Assembly (NCBI GenBank): GCA_036877525.1
Contig: JAZGTH010000087.1
Coordinates: forward strand, 5,092,001 to 5,156,000
Direction of reading: 5' to 3'
DNA from: Chromobotia macracanthus
Taxonomy: Eukaryota; Chordata; Actinopteri; Cypriniformes; Botiidae
DNA: 64,000 nucleotides
The notes under the pieces were generated by a model. The model was given only the letters and a program-made list of their open reading frames with translations. It made no database searches and was not told the origin of the DNA. Below, piece after piece: positions 49,016 to 59,535 of this stretch. Both the position numbers and the translations under genes were made by a program. Numbering within the stretch: position 1 is the stretch's first letter; each line of letters opens with the position of its first letter.

Positions 49016-50089
49016 ATGGAACTAAATTCATCAAAACCTCTCTGTAACGACACAGTTGCTTGGATGTGGTTGTCTTCCCTCCAGCCTCCATTTCTGGCTC
49101 TTGTTAGCATCCTGGGAGTGGTGGGCAACAGTCTGGTCCTCTGTGTGTTCTGTCTCCAGCGAAAGCCTTGCAGTGTAGCTGATTTGTATCTAGGCAACCT
49201 GGCAGCTGCTGACCTCATCATGGTGCTCTGTTTGCCCTTCTGGACGGTTACAGTTGCCCAAGATTATAAATGGAACTTTGGTCAACTGCTTTGCAAGCTG
49301 GTCAACACTGCCATCTCTATGAATTACTACTGCAGCATTCTATTTCTGACGTTGGTCAGTGTGGACCGTTACCTTGCACTGGTCAAACCCATGAAGCCCA
49401 GCAAGCTGAGGCGTCCTATTTGCGCTAAACGTATTTGCCTGGTGATTTGGGCAGTGGGCTTCCTGCTTAGCCTTCCAGCTTTGCACTTCCGTAAAGTCAA
49501 TTTTGTTCCAGGTGTAAACGTGGAAGCCTGCTACCTAGATTATCCTCATCCATCTTGGAGACTTCAAAGAAACTTTACAGCAAATCTTGTTGGCTTTCTG
49601 GTTCCACTGCCAATCATTTCATTTTGCACCTTCCACATGGTTAAGGCACTAAAGGATGGTGTAAGGATTCAGCCAAGAGTTCATACTGAAAGGAAGGCCA
49701 CTCAGCTGGTGCTTACAGTTCTTGCTGTATTTCTCTTCTGCTGGATACCATTTCAGCTGGTCCGTTTCTTGGATACCCTACAGTACTTTCAATTCCTACC
49801 TGGGTGTCTGTGGGAACACATTGTGGAAATTAGCATTCAGCTTGCTGCTTATTTGGGGTACAGTAACAGCTCAATAAACCCGTTCTTGTATGTCATTGTA
49901 GGGAGCCACTTCAGAAAGAGAGCCAGAGGAGTTTTTAAGAGTCTTCTATGTCTAAGATGGAGGGACAACTCTTCTGTGCTCACACATGTTACTGTAATTA
50001 GTAGGTACAGTGGGAGTCTCAAAGGATCACAAGACAGAATAACATCACTGGCCTTGAGATCAGTATGTCCAAACACCCCATACATTTAA
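49016..50089 (+). CDS. bdkrb2: Bradykinin receptor, B2-like (class A GPCR, 357 aa)
   Basis: An intact, single-exon rhodopsin-family receptor for kinin peptides that would signal from the plasma membrane, by family mainly through Gq. It has N-glycosylation sites at N4, N11 and N186. Class A landmarks are present: N38 in TM1, D66 in TM2, the C93/C172 disulfide pair, DRY at 117-119, W145 in TM4, CWIP at 242-245 and NPFLY at 288-292. C312 could be palmitoylated. B2-like features are TM3 ISMNYYCSI with Ser101 where B1 receptors carry Lys, VDRYLALVKPM, HTERKAT in loop 3 and WIPFQLVRFLDTLQ in TM6. D253 and E271 occupy the acidic positions that bind the kinin N-terminus. B1-like features are GCLWEH and QLA..GYSNSSINP in TM7. 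The position just downstream of c14orf132 matches human BDKRB2. Family assignment is firm; B2 rather than B1 is likely but not proven. Confidence 0.93.
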   Translation: MELNSSKPLCNDTVAWMWLSSLQPPFLALVSILGVVGNSLVLCVFCLQRKPCSVADLYLGNLAAADLIMVLCLPFWTVTVAQDYKWNFGQLLCKLVNTAISMNYYCSILFLTLVSVDRYLALVKPMKPSKLRRPICAKRICLVIWAVGFLLSLPALHFRKVNFVPGVNVEACYLDYPHPSWRLQRNFTANLVGFLVPLPIISFCTFHMVKALKDGVRIQPRVHTERKATQLVLTVLAVFLFCWIPFQLVRFLDTLQYFQFLPGCLWEHIVEISIQLAAYLGYSNSSINPFLYVIVGSHFRKRARGVFKSLLCLRWRDNSSVLTHVTVISRYSGSLKGSQDRITSLALRSVCPNTPYI

Positions 50090-50950
50090 TATTTTCTTTA
50101 AGTCAGCAGTTAAAATACAATGAAGCTGTTACTTTAGGTCAGCTGGTAAAGTATAGCACTGTAACAACTCCAATATCAAGGGTTTGAACCCCAGTCGGCA
50201 CAAACGTACCAAAAATAAATGTGTACCTTTTGTGCTTTTCATTTCCTTAAATATGCTTTTCTATTCATTATGTTTATACCTTGTGTATTAACTACTCACT
50301 TTTAGAAAATAATGCAAGGATGAGATGTAAGCAAAACATTGATAAAATGGAAAATTCTGCTCACTCAAAGTCACTTCTAGGTGACATCAATAACTGATGA
50401 CTTTGTATTAAACATATTTTATCTTGCATTAAAAACCCCTTTGTAAATGTATTACTAAACATTTAGTCGTGGGTAACTTTTCATTTAAACCTGTTGTTAT
50501 TTCTTTTAAAATATTTTTGTAGATTGCTTTATTGTAGATTGTATTATTACACCTCAAGACTTGTTTCTGTTTTCTGTACATACAAATATTTAATGTATGT
50601 TAATATATCAATTATATTGTATATACACTGTATCCTGGCACCTTGTGTTAAATAAATAATTAACATATGTATTTTAAACAGCTGTGTTACCTAACTGCAA
50701 GACAGAAAACAAAATATTAGGAATTTTCATTTTATGGTGTAATAATAATTTCTGCCCTTGTGGTTGGACTACCACTGTATGCCATAAGCAAACATTTTAC
50801 TGCATGATATTAACATTTGTACAATAAACAGTTAGGAGCATGCCTGGGTCACCACATGATGTCTAGAAAGTAAAACCCGTTACTGGTTACTGGTGTAAAC
50901 CATGAGAACACGTCTTGTGTGCTCAAACATGTGCCCAAATAAAGAGATTA
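50090..50950 (+). other. Probable 3' UTR/flank of bdkrb2
   Basis: Candidate AATAAA signals lie at about 50214, 50651, 50823 and 50938. The tRNA-like block at 50134-50202 lies within it. Where the transcript ends cannot be told. Confidence 0.3.
50134..50202 (+). repeat. tRNA-derived pseudogene or SINE head
   Basis: TTTAGGTCAGCTGGTAAAGT resembles a D arm with an A box, and GGGTTTGAACCCCAG is a good T arm with a B box, at the spacing of a tRNA. The acceptor stem and anticodon arm do not pair well, so it is not a functional tRNA. It is probably a decayed tRNA-derived SINE. Confidence 0.55.
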
Positions 50951-52904
50951 ATCTATTTTACAAAAGTGAGTGGAGTATTTTAAGGGAATCACAAAAACTG
51001 AGGCACCATGTTTCTTTCATGCTCATTTTGTCTGACTCAGACAAAAATCATTTTTAGTTTAACCATATTAGGCAATCATGATAGTTACACATGTGAGGTC
51101 AGTTTTGTGTGTGCTGTTGATGTTTTAGCTTCTGGGGAGTCTACAGCTTCCCATTTGTGTTTGTATTGTGAGTGTTGATTACAATAGTTAATGTGATGAA
51201 CACTGCCTACTTTACAATATGAACAAAGGTCACTGAGTAATTACAGAGGTTCATTTTGCCTTAGTTTTTAAACTGAAAAGGCCATAAAGTAACAGTTCAC
51301 ACCAAAATGAAAAATCTGTTACCATTATGTAGCCCAGCTTACTCCCTTAACTTACTCTTAAACCCCATGCTATTCCAAAACCTAACAACTCTCTTCTGTT
51401 AAACACAACAGAAGAACTGCTTGTGTTTATTTGGTGTTCCTAGAATGAGAGACAGGATTAATGAGCGACAGTGTTAAATCAATGTATTATGTTAATTAGG
51501 ATTTCCCTTTCAGAATAATTTTGCTTCCCTCACACAAAAAATGGTGTATAGATATATTAACATTAATTCTGAGTGATGGACTGTATATCTCCATCTTTGA
51601 TGGAGAATGCTTTATTTGTGAACAAAACTCAATATTAATTCTCTACATTTTTACTATTTAAACTAATTACATTTAAAGACTTTTTTCAATTAAAGACATG
51701 CATTTATTTTAAAAGTACAATTCTTCCCAAAGCATAATACAGAACATTGATACTAGTATGATATCATATAATTCTTCATCTCTTGTTTTAATAGCAGAAC
51801 CCAGAAAGAGAAGTTTATGCTCTTCACCACCAGAGATCAGTGCAGGACAACATATACTATACAACAGGGCTCAAATTCCACAGGCCAAAAATCTAAGATG
51901 GTAAAATTAAATAAATAATAGGTGTGCTATTTTGTTTCTCTGCCATTGCTCAAACTCAAACTGCCACAACTCAAAACCGCTATCCTCTCCAATGAGCTCC
52001 ATGGGAGCGGTCCTCTATAGGCAGGGCACTAGTCCACACTCACCCCAAGATAAAAACTGCAGCTACAGCAACTTGAAACCATTGTCTGTTAATAGAGCTC
52101 TTTACAGAAATACCCACAAACATAAAAAAAATACCTTTATAAGCATGTTCCCATTTTATCTAGGAACTAATGGAGACAAGAAGACTTCAAAACATCTGTA
52201 ACCTTCAAGTAACCAAATGTATTCATTATTTTCCAGTCAGTTAAAGACACAGCTCTGGATGAGGGCTCATTTACTTTTGTAACTTTTTGTATTTACTTTT
52301 GAATTTATACAACAGCTACAGGAGAAAACTGAGTCATATTTTATTGCGCGTCACTACTGTATTTTTGAGAGGAAAAAGCCCACTGCATAGAAATACATCA
52401 TAAGCCCAGTCAATTGTAACCCAATTTATGAGTGTGTCTCAGTAAAAAGAACAGTAGTTGGCCATCTGAACAGCAGTTGGAGGGCAACATTTATCATTCT
52501 GAGTCATTCAAGTGATGTTAATCTGTCAGACACCAGTAGAGTCGCTGCTGTCATTACTTATTTTTCTAGCATTCTTCATACATTCTTTCCATTTAATGCA
52601 GCCTGAGATTATAGCTTGTATAGTGCCACGTAGTGCTTAAAAGTACTTTTTCAACAAGTCCTTGTTGATTTTCAATAACACCACTACTGTAAATTGTTAA
52701 TACAATGCTTATTAACTAGTTATAAACAAAAATGTGCATTACCCTGGACATTTTCTTCTCAAGTAGATACATTCTAAGAACAGCCTGTGGTTTGTGGTTC
52801 AACTGCAATAAATGATTATAACTGATTCTTAATAAATGAGTAACTGTTGGCAGAAATTTTACATCTTTTTAATAAGATGTGAAAATACCCATTATGCTTT
52901 GCAT
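50951..52904. other. Intergenic, nothing recognised
   Basis: AT-rich. An 89-codon open frame at 51932-52201 is Ser/Asn/Lys-rich and has no recognisable domain. Confidence 0.4.
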
Positions 52905-53470
52905 GTTTGCGTAGGATGATGGATAAAGCTTCTTAGCTTGATGCCTGTAGTTATGCATTACCGAGTTACCTGGACAGCTCTAAACTAGATAGTGTAACCT
53001 GTTTTATTTCTTTTCTGTTTAATTCTTTATATTTGATATAGTGTCTATAATGTCAACAACCAATAGCAACCAATTTGTTCACCTAGGCAAGAGTATTTCA
53101 GAAAGACAGCAACTCGATTTTGTCCCTCACCTTACGAAGATGCCAAGTGCCTCCACATGTATTGATGATATGAAACTCCAACCAGCAGTCATATGTTGAC
53201 ATTTTCAATTTTCAATCTTGTTTTGTCTGCCTGTGTGGACAAAAGGATCATAGAAATTATAAATGTGTGGGTTCTGTTACAAAAATAACAGAGTAGTGGA
53301 GAAAATGGAATGTTCCTGCATAGCTGGCCAGGGTAGGTTGTGTAGCCATGCTGCTGCTGCTGTGTTGTTAAAGGTGGCTATTTATAAACAGCTACACTGC
53401 AAATGTGGCTAAACAAGAAGAAATTACATTCAAAATATTGTGTATGTGCTGTGTGATTCAATATAAAAAT
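52905..53470. repeat. Unclassified dispersed repeat, copy B
   Basis: Shares ordered phrases with 22.19-22.73 kb: GCATTACCGAGTTACCTGGA, CCTGTTTTATTT, GGCAAGAGTATTTC, CCAGCAGTCATATGTTGACA, TTTTCAATCTTG, GGATCATAGAAATTATAAAT. It has an extra stretch with CTGCTGCTGCTG near 53,350. Both copies have the same orientation. Confidence 0.65.
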
Positions 53471-54209
53471 TTGTTTTCTTTTAACTTATTTTTTAAAACA
53501 GTACTGTTAGTTTTTTAATTAGTAATTGAATTTTTTTTTAACGCTGAAAAAATATTTTTATATTATTTATATTATTATTATTTATATTATTTATATTATA
53601 CGTGTTTATTGTAATGTACTATGCAATGAGTTTCATTAAAGTAAATAAAGAAACAAATATGTTCTGATTATTTAAAAGGGGCAAAATGCAGTGGTCAGTG
53701 GTATGACAGCACTATCTTTAAATGGCATTTATATGCTGCTCTTCTTGGCTTGTGGTTATAACACTCATGTTCGAGAAGCTTTTAAGCTTTCAGTAGACTT
53801 TTAAACTTTTGTGACTTTCTTCACAACACCTTACAACATTAAGCTTTCTGTGCTGTTGTTGAGATTTTAACAGCACAAATTCTTCCAGATCATTACCATT
53901 AACCATCATCAGTAACCTTCTCTAGCTGATAACAAATGCTAAACAGAACTGCAGAGCATCCTACAGGCAGTCGTTTGCAGTAAAGGTGCCCTCCACAGAG
54001 ACATGAGGTAAAATGTGAAAACCCAGAACTGGGGTAATTACTGTTTATTTGATGGTAACTATAGTTCTCAATGCTGTATTGGATGACGACACTATGGGGG
54101 AACACCTTCAGCGTAATAGTTTCTGAAGCTTGTGTGCAACTAAACCAATCCTGATCACTCAAGACGTGCTGGCAAAACATGAAAGCTATGAAAGGGAGCT
54201 GGTACAGAA
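53471..54209. other. AT-rich spacer
   Basis: TTATATTATTTAT low-complexity sequence near 53,555-53,600; otherwise nothing recognised. Confidence 0.4.
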
Positions 54210-54578
54210 TGTCACAGCAATAAACAGAGGATTCAAGCATGAGTGCACGTAAAACAGTTTATTAACAAATTTGAAACAGGCAGAACACAAAAGCGGTTTC
54301 CTGGGTGCTACCAGAGAGAATTCTGGATACCCCGATGCTGAGTTCTGTATAGTCCACAATAGAAATCTAATCGGAACAATTGTAAATAGTCCAGAGCAAG
54401 AGTAGAGATTGGCCGGCATGAGAGTTCTGAACAACCTCAACAACAATGATATGACAACACAAGGTAGGAAGCACAGTGATTAAATAGGGGAGCTGATGAG
54501 CCACAGCTAAAGCTGCTGAGCTCATCAGCAGGAAAAACACACAGGGGGAGACAGTCAATGAACCTGTAAACCGTGACA
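54210..54578 (-). mobile_element. Solo LTR (369 bp) with 5-bp target duplication
   Basis: The plus text runs from TGTCACAGCAATAAACAG to AAACCGTGACA, and both sides are flanked by CAGAA. Read on the minus strand it starts TGTCACGG, has a TATTTAAT promoter-like motif about 100 bp in, and an AATAAACTG before the end. TG...CA ends, a perfect 5-bp duplication and no internal region make it a solo LTR of a Ty3/gypsy-like element. Confidence 0.88.
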
Positions 54579-55037
54579 CAGAACAAGAAAGATTTTGGTC
54601 ATCAGCAAGTGCTCTGGGTCCTATCCGTCCTGTGTGTGTATTTGTTAAAGAGAAATAGAAGTAAAAGCCTTTACTGGACATTATGATACAAACATGGCCA
54701 AGGCTTCGACTGTATATCTTTTCCCCAATCAATCTGCTCCAGGGTATTCTGGAAAGAGTTTGCCAGGTAGCCGTGGCAGCATTTCAGATTTCTTAGCCCC
54801 TTTAAATGGTTTATCTTGGGATTTCCGTCAGGTGAAAATTTGGGTCTAAATTCAGTTCCAAATTTAGGTCTCACAATCGAGGCTGTAGAGGCCATTTTTG
54901 TTCTGGAGCTCCCTGATCAATAATCATATACTCTTAAATGAAGAGTTGTCACTCTGTGGTGCAGGGAGCATTGTCTGACAGTTAACTGCCCAGTGACCTC
55001 AGTTCTGGAGTACCTTCAAAACTGCTTCTCTGCCTGT
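54579..55037. other. Spacer, nothing recognised
   Basis: Contains two minus-strand open frames of 74-121 codons at 54367-54895 without recognisable domains. Confidence 0.35.
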
Positions 55038-55335
55038 CTCTCTCTCTTTATTTTAAGGTGTATGTGGCAGCTGTTGCTGCCTTCCATGTATTCCAGTGTT
55101 GGCTCCTTGGGAGGCACCATCTAGTGTCCTTTTTCCTTCATGGTACCCTAAAGATGAGGCCCGTGGCTCAGCTTAGAGTACCAGCCTGGGATCTGAGCCC
55201 CTGGATTATGCATCTATCTGATACATCACCTTCATTATTGCACTCTTGTTAGTGATTATTTGATCAAGAAAGTAAGAGATTTGCAGGCCCTATCAGTTGC
55301 CTCCTCCTGCTTAGAGTTGTTCAAGGTTCTTAAAT
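55038..55335 (+). pseudogene. DIRS tyrosine recombinase fragment
   Basis: The plus strand reads VYVAAVAAFHVF, LGRHHLVSFFLHGTLKMRPV and AQLRVPAWDLS, then across a frame change KVRDLQALSVASSC. This is the N-terminal part of a DIRS recombinase and covers the segment deleted from the copy at 45.5 kb. It is an isolated scrap with several stops. Confidence 0.75.
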
Positions 55336-55433
55336 ATGTCTCTAATCTCCTTCTTTTAACCCTCTATGCCTAAACGTTATATATTTTCATTAATGCAACA
55401 CTGAAAAATAACAGTTACAAGTGAAAAAACTGT

Positions 55434-55436
<3 letters not shown>

Positions 55437-55522
<86 letters not shown>
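55437..55522. repeat. (TA)n microsatellite
   Basis: About 43 uninterrupted TA units. Confidence 0.98.
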
Positions 55523-55524
<2 letters not shown>

Positions 55525-56475
55525 GTTTCCCTTTCCTTTGCTTTGTCTGTTGTGCTGTCACTGACAGTAAATCTAAGTCACACTGGGAAACCTGTGAAAG
55601 CCCCAAGCGATGAATGCAGCTGGCGATGTAAGCCATTGGATGCTGCACAGCAGGATATCAAACAGGCAGGAAGAGACTTGCAGTGTCATAGCACTGACAA
55701 TGGCATAACACAGACAATGGCTCTAATCATCTTGTAATAGGAATCATGCATTAAAACCAGGTTGACAGCAGCACTGGAGCATTCTGTTTCGTAAAGCCTA
55801 ATCAACACTTATGGCGGCAAAGAATGTACAAACAGTTAGATTTAGTGGACCAAATGTGTGTTGAAGGAAACAGCAACACCGGAACTTGTTTTTAATCAAT
55901 ATTAACATTTTTATAACTTAATAATAAACTCTTAATAAAGAAGACTAATCAGAACCAAACAGTGACCTTGGTGAATCCTTTTGTTTTGTACAAATAGTTT
56001 TTTGTCCTGTATGTCAGGTCATTGACATACACATTGCATATGAAAATAATTAATTGTCCCAATGGCTAAACATAGCACATAAACATGCCTACTTGATCTT
56101 TAGATCCATATATCTGTAGACATTCTGATACTATTCATTCGCCTAAAAATATATATTTTATATTTCATTTATATTTAAGGCAGTTTACTGATGTTTAATA
56201 GCAAAGCTATTAAAGTTATCACTGATTAAATCCACTGCTTGTCACTTAATAATCACATTGCTGAGTGTTTTGTATGAGTGTTACAGAGTTGTTACAAGTT
56301 TTGTATTTTGTTTGGTTGAATAATTAACATTACATTTGCATGTATGTCATTAGCAGAATTTGCACGCAGCCACTACGAAACTTCAAAAGGTTCATTAAAG
56401 GTTATAATCGACCCGCACTCTCTGTTCATTGGCTGGTGCCATGTCGGTTCTGGTTAAGTCATTTATATACTCTCA
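55523..56475. other. Spacer, nothing recognised
   Basis: AT-rich. The 5' LTR of the next element may begin within its last part, but I could not fix the boundary. Confidence 0.35.
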
Positions 56476-57848
56476 AGCCAAGAGAGTGGTTGTGGTGGGA
56501 CATCGTGTAATAATGCCGTGAAACTGATCACTTCATTTAAATGTGTTTTAACTTAATTAAATGATCCACATTTACGGCGTGAGAAGGTGTTGGTTGTCGC
56601 AATTATTACACACAACGCAGAAAAGAGCCTTTACAATGGTGCCGTGACCGTGACTCTGGAAGCAGCGTGCTGGAACGATTAATCGGAGGTTTCCGGTTTT
56701 TTCTTCTTTTAACACATTTACATTTTTGTTTTAAAAGGGGAGAACATTTTTTGAGCATCATTTTACACTCTTTTGGGGAGAGCATTGCTTCCTGTTTAGA
56801 GTCTAAAGTGTGTGGGTCTTGTAGTGCTGACTCATCTGTCTTAAACAGAGTTCTAAAATCTGAATTTTTTAGATTATTCTAGCATGCCATTAGCTGATTT
56901 TTATGGCACACTCCCACATGCTGGTGAGGACCCCTTGGTTTACTGGCTAAGGCTAAACAGAGCCATGGACATGTCCTTGGACTGTTTAAAGAGACAGAAT
57001 AAGAAGTCTGATGATCTGTCCTGTGAGCTCACTGTAATGTTTATCAGCCATTGTCCAGACCCTTAGCTTTCCCTTATATTCAAGTGCAGACCTGTGGAGC
57101 AATGGACAACAGCTGATGTTCATGCACGTTTGGAAGAGTATGGTAGAGAGAAACGATGTAGCTCTGTGCCTAGAGTGCCCCCAGCCATCACAATTTTGAT
57201 ACAGGAAGTTGCTGTTCAGCGTTCTGAAACAAAGGTTAAGCCTGCACTGCCAGTATGATGCCTGAGTCAGATGCTTTTCCACGTACAGCAAACTAATAAG
57301 CCTGTATGTGGAGGGGGTGAGTGTAAAGCCAAATGATAACCCCCTTCAGTGTTGGATTATGATCTGGAATTGGTATATAAAAGTGTATGTCAAAAGTATA
57401 GTTCTGAATGTACAGTTGTCTTGCAAATTACACAGAAACTTGAGCCATGTCACTGTTTTTGACTTTTTTCAACTGTTTTCACAGGATGTTAATGTCGGCC
57501 CTGATTTAGTAGGAACAGTGAAGATCAAAAAGGCATTGTCCCGTGAACCTATGACTGAAAACCTAGTTTTGGGCAGACCGCAAACCGCTCATGACATCTC
57601 AGCTGGCAGTGCTGTCATTTTGGAGCCCAGCAGAGTAAAATCGAGGCCAAGGTCTCTACTGTTTTTTTTTTGGGAAAAACAGTAGCTTTGATACATAAAG
57701 ATGGATGGGTTCCACTCAAAGTGGATAAATTCTTCTGAGAAAGCAATTACTTTGAAAAGAATTTCTATGCTTGCGGATGCTTTCCCTTGCATGGCGTTCT
57801 TGGGGGTCAGAAATTTACAGTTTGGACAGACAACAACCCGTTAACATA

Positions 57849-58195
57849 CAGTACTGTGCAAAAGTCTTAGGCACATTAGTATTTTCATACCCAAAAATGG
57901 TTTTAAGCAAGTTATTTGTATCTTTTGTTGTAGTGTCAGTAGGAATTTCCAAACATTCTTTTTGCCATTAATTGTAATAATCCAGTGAGATTTTATGCAT
58001 GCAGAAGGAGACTGACAACAGCCAGTGCTCCACAGAGAGATCTGATCTCACAATCATTGAGTCTGTCTGTCATTACATTATGAACCAACAGAAAAAACTG
58101 AGACAGACTAAATCCAGAAGAACTGTGGCTGTTCAACCAGTTGCTGTTCAACCAAGAGCCAGTAGCTGTGGGCAGCTGGGGCCAATTTGCTGCTG
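57849..58195 (+). mobile_element. Tc1-like non-autonomous fragment
   Basis: Starts CAGTACTGTGCAAAAGTCTT then AGGCAC directly after a TA dinucleotide, the terminus of a widespread fish Tc1-like family. It continues with internal sequence resembling a transposase C-terminal part (DLTIIESVCHYIMNQQKKLR). The second terminus was not found. It interrupts the gypsy RNase H sequence. Confidence 0.65.
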
Positions 58196-58769
58196 ACTCT
58201 GACTCGAGCATCGGTCATCAGGTTTGAGTGTTCTTGGTACCCTCACCATATTGAGGGTCCCTGCTCCTGTGGTGAGAGCTTGGTCTAGGAAACTGTTTGA
58301 GTGTTGAAGCCATTATCTAACAGCTTCCCTCAGATGTCAGTCCTTAGGGTTGAGTGATGGTACCCTTGCTACAGAAGGTCCCTTGCTCCCTTGGTGACAG
58401 GCTAGCAAGATGTCGCTTGCACTAAGCCGACCCTCTCGAAGGCAGAGGAGTTAAGTGTCTTTTGTGGAGAACTTGCGTGTCCAAATGTATGAATTGTCAT
58501 TGTTTAGCTAACATGTAATGGGCATGTTTGTCTATGAGTGTCCAGAGGATTGGCCACCCTCTTTTCACTTTAATTCCTGTGGGCAATAGTGTCTTCACTG
58601 AATTGAACAATTGACAATTTGATGAGGTTTTGAACACTTACATTTTTTTCTTCTAATTTCTCATTACTGTATATGGTTGTTGAGTTTATGTACCTGATGT
58701 TATGTTGTGGTCAGTGATGGTTTTGGCATTCACTTTTGTGTGTGTAAGCAAGTGGAATTCAGATGATTG
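58196..58769 (+). other. Probable 3' non-coding part of the gypsy remnant
   Basis: No coding signal. It lies between the Tc1-like piece and the LTR-matching segment, and repeated phrases such as GGTACCCTC/GGTACCCTTG suggest decayed LTR sequence. Confidence 0.35.
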
Positions 58770-58923
58770 TGGTGATTGTGGTGGGACATTGTGTAAGAAT
58801 GCTGTGAAACTGATCACTTCATTTGAATGTGTTTTAACAGAATTAAATGATCTACTCGAGGCGTAAGATGGTGTTGGTTGTCACAATTATTACACACAAA
58901 GCAGATAGGGGCCGTTACACAGG

Positions 58924-59530
58924 TGTCAGGGTCCTGGCTTTTTGCTCCGAGTATTTCTTGATTATCTTTCCAGGATCCTGACATGCCCTGTGTTTAGTGT
59001 CAGAGCATGCTGTTTGGATCCTGACTCCTTCTAGTCTTGGTTCTTGTTTCCTGGAGTCGGGATCTGAACTCATGCTCTGTGTCTTCGTCTCGTGTGGAAG
59101 CACATGGCCTCTGTTTTGTTTACATTCTCCATGTGCTCTCCGGTCTCGCGTCTTGGCCCCGCCCCCTTGTTCTCTTGTCTCGTCTGCGCTGTTTTCGCGC
59201 ACCTGTTAGTCGTTGTCTTTGTGCTATTTAATGCCCCCGTGTTCTCTGTCTTGTGTCGGTTCGTCTTGGTAATGTGGCTTTTTGCAATGTGCAATTTTGT
59301 AACCTTGTGATCTTGTAACTTTGTTCCAGTCGTGGTTTTCCGCGCTGTGTTTTTCAGGTCTTTGGTTTCGTTTTGGCTCCGTCATCTCGTGAGTTCTTAA
59401 GTTTAGTTTTTAGTCTGTGTTTGGTTATCGTTTTGCCTCTCGTGGGTTCTTGTTTTGGTTTTTGTTAAATAAAGACTTTTTTTCTGTTTAACGCTGTCTG
59501 CGACTGGGTTCGTTTCTCCCGTACCTGACA
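58924..59530 (+). mobile_element. Solo LTR (607 bp) with 5-bp target duplication
   Basis: Begins TGTCAGGGTCCTGGC and ends CGTACCTGACA, with terminal inverted TGTCAGG/CCTGACA. Both flanks are ACAGG, a perfect 5-bp duplication. TGCTATTTAATGCC near 59,222 is a TATA-like element and GTTAAATAAAGAC near 59,465 is a poly(A) signal, so it has the LTR order of promoter then polyadenylation. It is richer in C+G and T than its surroundings, as expected of a younger insertion. Open frames across it are incidental. Confidence 0.9.
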
Positions 59531-59535
59531 ACAGG

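Larger units (their letters stand above)
56476..58918 (+). pseudogene. Ty3/gypsy-like LTR retrotransposon remnant
   Basis: An LTR end at 56480-56634 is matched by 58770-58918 (shared GAAACTGATCACTTCATTT, GTGTTTTAAC, GGTGTTGGTTGTC and CAATTATTACACACAA). Between them a gag starts at 56884 with MPLADFYGTLPHAGEDPLVY, WLRLNRAMDMSLDCLKRQNK, then a stop and more gag (VEQWTTADVHARLEEYGREK). A pol piece at 57480-57680 (VNVGPDLVGTVKIKKALSRE) leads to FTVWTDNNPLTY, the start of RNase H, at about 57810-57845. Most of pol is gone. A primer-binding-site-like TGGTGCCGTGACC follows the 5' LTR at about 56638. A Tc1-like fragment sits in the RNase H stub. Confidence 0.75.

Noticed and set aside
49849..50085. 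Minus-strand frame inside bdkrb2
   Set aside because: Antisense shadow of the receptor C-terminal region.
50134..50202. Functional tRNA gene
   Set aside because: The T arm is good, but the acceptor stem and anticodon arm do not pair convincingly, so it is listed only as a tRNA-derived repeat.
59037..59310. Cys-rich hydrophobic frames within 58.9-59.5 kb
   Set aside because: They lie wholly inside a solo LTR with target duplications and overlap in several frames on both strands, so they are incidental.
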